From positions 5,001 to 60,476 of the forward strand of contig CACOIH010000007.1 in assembly GCA_902627245.1 (NCBI GenBank): a DNA stretch of 55,476 bases, in the 5' to 3' direction. Source of the DNA: an uncultured Alphaproteobacteria bacterium. Its GTDB lineage: Bacteria; Pseudomonadota; Alphaproteobacteria; HIMB59; GCA-002718135. This document shows positions 53,343 through 55,476 of the stretch, piece by piece (positions within the stretch are counted from its first letter, which is position 1; every line of letters starts with the position of its first letter). The notes beneath the pieces are model-generated. The model was not told where the DNA came from and did no database searches. It saw only the letters and a list, made by a program, of their open reading frames with translations. The position numbers and the translations under genes were made by a program.

Positions 53343-54783
53343 TTTTTTTAGAATAAGATCTTTTACAAATAGAATTTTATCTTCAGATAATTTTAGTTAT
53401 ATAAAATATTATTACCAATATTTATATGTTTTAAAAGAAAGTCCTGAAGTAATGTTCCAGTATAATGATATTTTTAATAATAAAAAATATAAACAAAATA
53501 ATAATGTCAAATTTTCCAAATTTAAAAAATATGTTAGTTTTATTTTTTCTAAAAATAAATTAAATATTGTCAAAAAAAATAAATATAAAGCTGACATTCT
53601 TATATTTTCTCATTTAATGCCTTCCTTTGATTATGACAAAGGTAATGATTTTTATTTTGGAAATCTGCCTCAAGAACTAAAAAAAACAAATAAAAAATTT
53701 AAAATTATATTTAGAAATTTAAATAACTATCAAAATATAAAAATTAAAAATGGTCTTATTTTGCCTAATTCTGCTGGTTTGTTTAAAGAGATATATTTCA
53801 TTTTTAAATGCAGTTTGTTTTTATATATATTTAAAAAAGAATTAAAATTCAATTTTAAATACAATGAGTATAGCAATGAATTAAGGTATTTTACAAGATT
53901 ATCAAAATTTTATTCAATAATAAATAATTTAAGGTTTGAATACTTTGTTGAAAAGGTTCTTCTAAATTATGATCCAAAAATTATATTAACAACTTTTGAA
54001 GGACATTCTTGGGAAAGAATTTTATTTAAAAAATCCAAAGAGTACAACAAGGATATTAGTATTTTAGCATATCAACATACAATGTTAACTAATTTGCAAA
54101 ATACCTTATTAATCAACTTTCCAAAAGACTATAGTCCAACAGAAATACTCACAACTGGTAAAATAGTATCTGATAGATTTAAGGAAAAGGGGTTTCAAAA
54201 TGTAAAAGTATTTGGCTCTCATAAAAATTTAAACAATAAAATCAAACTTAAGCCAGATAATTATAAGATATTAAACTTAAATTTTTTAATCCTACCAGAT
54301 GCGTTTGATTACGAATTTGAAATATTACTTAATTTAACACTTAAATTATGCAAAGCTTATAAAAAAAATAGTTTTATTTTTCGACCTCACCCTAAAACTA
54401 ATTTGCAGTTTAAATTGAAAAAATATCAAAATGAACTAGAAAAGACTCAGAATTTTAAGATTTCTACTAATTCACTTTCTAATGACATTAATTTATGTGA
54501 TATTGTAATTTATAGAGGAAGTGCTTCCATAATTCAGTCATGTTTATCAGGAATTTATCCAATTTATTACAACAATAATGATAAGTTGCCATTTGATCCA
54601 TTATTTAAAATTTTTCAAAATAAAATGAATCAAATAAATGATTATGAAGAAATTAATGCCAAAATTCAACATTTTAAGAATAGTTGGATTAAGGGCTCAG
54701 ACAATAATAAAAGTCAACTTATCAAATATTGTAATTCATATTTTGAAAATGTAGATTATAAATATCTAATAAACAAAATATAA
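53329..54783 (+). CDS. Surface carbohydrate biosynthesis protein, GT-B-like
   Basis: A ~484-residue protein; I start it at ATG 53329, overlapping kdsB by 14 bases. The first half is basic and low-complexity. The second has LTTFEGHSWERILFKKS, LAYQHTMLTNLQN, FIFRPHPKTNLQFK and IVIYRGSASIIQSCLSG, consistent with a GT-B transferase such as the Leptospira/TIGR04326-type O-antigen proteins. A Kdo-transferring role is conceivable because of kdsA/kdsB next door, but is not demonstrated. Confidence 0.62.
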   Translation: MNLNNFFRIRSFTNRILSSDNFSYIKYYYQYLYVLKESPEVMFQYNDIFNNKKYKQNNNVKFSKFKKYVSFIFSKNKLNIVKKNKYKADILIFSHLMPSFDYDKGNDFYFGNLPQELKKTNKKFKIIFRNLNNYQNIKIKNGLILPNSAGLFKEIYFIFKCSLFLYIFKKELKFNFKYNEYSNELRYFTRLSKFYSIINNLRFEYFVEKVLLNYDPKIILTTFEGHSWERILFKKSKEYNKDISILAYQHTMLTNLQNTLLINFPKDYSPTEILTTGKIVSDRFKEKGFQNVKVFGSHKNLNNKIKLKPDNYKILNLNFLILPDAFDYEFEILLNLTLKLCKAYKKNSFIFRPHPKTNLQFKLKKYQNELEKTQNFKISTNSLSNDINLCDIVIYRGSASIIQSCLSGIYPIYYNNNDKLPFDPLFKIFQNKMNQINDYEEINAKIQHFKNSWIKGSDNNKSQLIKYCNSYFENVDYKYLINKI

Positions 54784-54790
54784 TAAAAAA

Positions 54791-55476
54791 TTGTCAAAAG
54801 TTAATAAAAAAATATCAGTAGTCTGTGCTTCTCATAAAGGTAAATTTAAATTACCAATATTAATAGAATCAATTTTTAATAGTTATATTTGGCCAAAAGA
54901 AATTATTTTATGTTTAACGGACTATAATGATATTTCACAAATTAAAAATTTCTACTTTGAAAAATTAAATATAAGAATATTTATTTCCAAAATAAAAAAT
55001 CAATCTTATCAAAGAAGGCTAGCCATATCAAAGACTACTGGAATTTTTATAATTCAATTTGATGACGACTTATATATTGATAAATATGCGATAGGTAATT
55101 TTATTAATCATTTTCAAAATGATAATGAAAAAAAAATCATTAGTGCTGTTGTATATTTGCCTAATAAACAAATACAATCATTACGATGGAATAATTTATA
55201 CAACAAAAATTATTTATTTAAGTTTATTATAAACATGTTAAATTCTTTTAAGAAAATTAAGACAATGTCAATCTTAGACTCCGGAAAAATTGCACCATTG
55301 ATGAATTTTGAAAAGGACACTGATATAATTAATGACGCTCAATGGTTAAATAGTTGTATTATCTATAATAAAAATATAATTGATAAAGCTGAATACATAG
55401 GAATAAATTTAGAAAAATCCTATTTTGAAGATGTTTTCTTTTCTCATAGTTTGTATAAAAAAGATTATAAATTAAT
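54791..55476 (+). CDS. Family 2 glycosyltransferase, 3' end outside window
   Basis: An open frame of at least 228 codons from TTG 54791 to the window end. The N terminus VNKKISVVCASHKGKFKLPI, SYQRRLAISKT and the metal-binding FIIQFDDDLYIDKYA place it among GT-A family 2 transferases. It follows the preceding gene by 7 bases. The 3' part and stop are not seen, so length and any C-terminal domains are unknown. Confidence 0.75.
   Translation, partial: MSKVNKKISVVCASHKGKFKLPILIESIFNSYIWPKEIILCLTDYNDISQIKNFYFEKLNIRIFISKIKNQSYQRRLAISKTTGIFIIQFDDDLYIDKYAIGNFINHFQNDNEKKIISAVVYLPNKQIQSLRWNNLYNKNYLFKFIINMLNSFKKIKTMSILDSGKIAPLMNFEKDTDIINDAQWLNSCIIYNKNIIDKAEYIGINLEKSYFEDVFFSHSLYKKDYKL

Noticed and set aside
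1-55476. CRISPR array, transposase, integrase, attachment repeats or tRNA at island borders
   Set aside because: None were seen by eye; the only RNA gene is the 5S part, and homopolymer runs are the only evident repeats.

Overview
The window is very AT-rich, densely packed DNA. It opens with the 3' part of a 5S rRNA and continues as an almost gap-free island of surface-polysaccharide genes. AT-richness, minimal spacing, many 4-20 bp gene overlaps and a polysaccharide island next to a 5S gene all fit a SAR11 / Candidatus Pelagibacter-type alphaproteobacterium, and specifically the hypervariable region known in that group beside the 5S gene. The organism call is inference: no species marker beyond the 5S fragment is present.

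Layout. (1) 1-106: 5S rRNA 3' part. (2) 139-7541: lipid-linked glycosyltransferase, LAB_N membrane protein, methylmalonate-semialdehyde dehydrogenase, UDP-glucuronate-epimerase-like protein, Wzz-like protein, O-antigen ligase/polymerase-like protein and an ABC flippase-like transporter. (3) 7560-25074: a long co-directional run for an unidentified nucleotide sugar. It holds a GmhA-like SIS isomerase, transaldolase, several epimerases, a nucleotidyltransferase-PfkB kinase fusion (domain order opposite to HldE), a Gfo/Idh oxidoreductase, a nucleotide-sugar-dehydrogenase homologue without its catalytic Cys, two tandem DegT aminotransferases, Nudix, two tandem ThDP enzymes (one fused to a cupin and degenerate in its cofactor motif), DJ-1, HAD, methyltransferase and SDR. 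Four extra-A frameshifts sit in this run, between 9.9 and 16.1 kb. (4) 25075-27982, minus strand: epimerase, GT2, 2OG-Fe(II) oxygenase. (5) 28023-40147: a possible glycosyltransferase, then a near-complete nonulosonic acid pathway of the GDP-linked legionaminic type (LegB, LegC, LegH-like, LegI, LegG, PtmE-like, PtmF-like Gfo/Idh, LegF, PtmA-like), interrupted by an amidotransferase-HisH-HisF module that suggests an acetamidino-substituted legionaminic acid. (6) 40154-50458: GT-A transferase, sulfotransferase, beta-propeller protein, PseB/CapE-like dehydratase, RmlD-like reductase, large transferase-like protein, AsnB-type amidotransferase, methyltransferase and two uncharacterised beta-rich proteins. 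(7) 50486-55476: FkbM methyltransferase, KdsA, a stand-alone CBS protein, KdsB, a surface-carbohydrate transferase-like protein and a GT2 cut by the window end.

How they may work together: the run in (3) and the pathway in (5) make unusual activated sugars. KdsA/KdsB give CMP-Kdo or a relative. Glycosyltransferases assemble repeats that are then methylated, amidated or sulfated. The Wzz-like, ligase-like and ABC proteins near the 5S end would set chain length, join and move the glycan. No stretch above about 300 bases lacks a gene, and I saw no tRNA, CRISPR, insertion sequence or phage gene.
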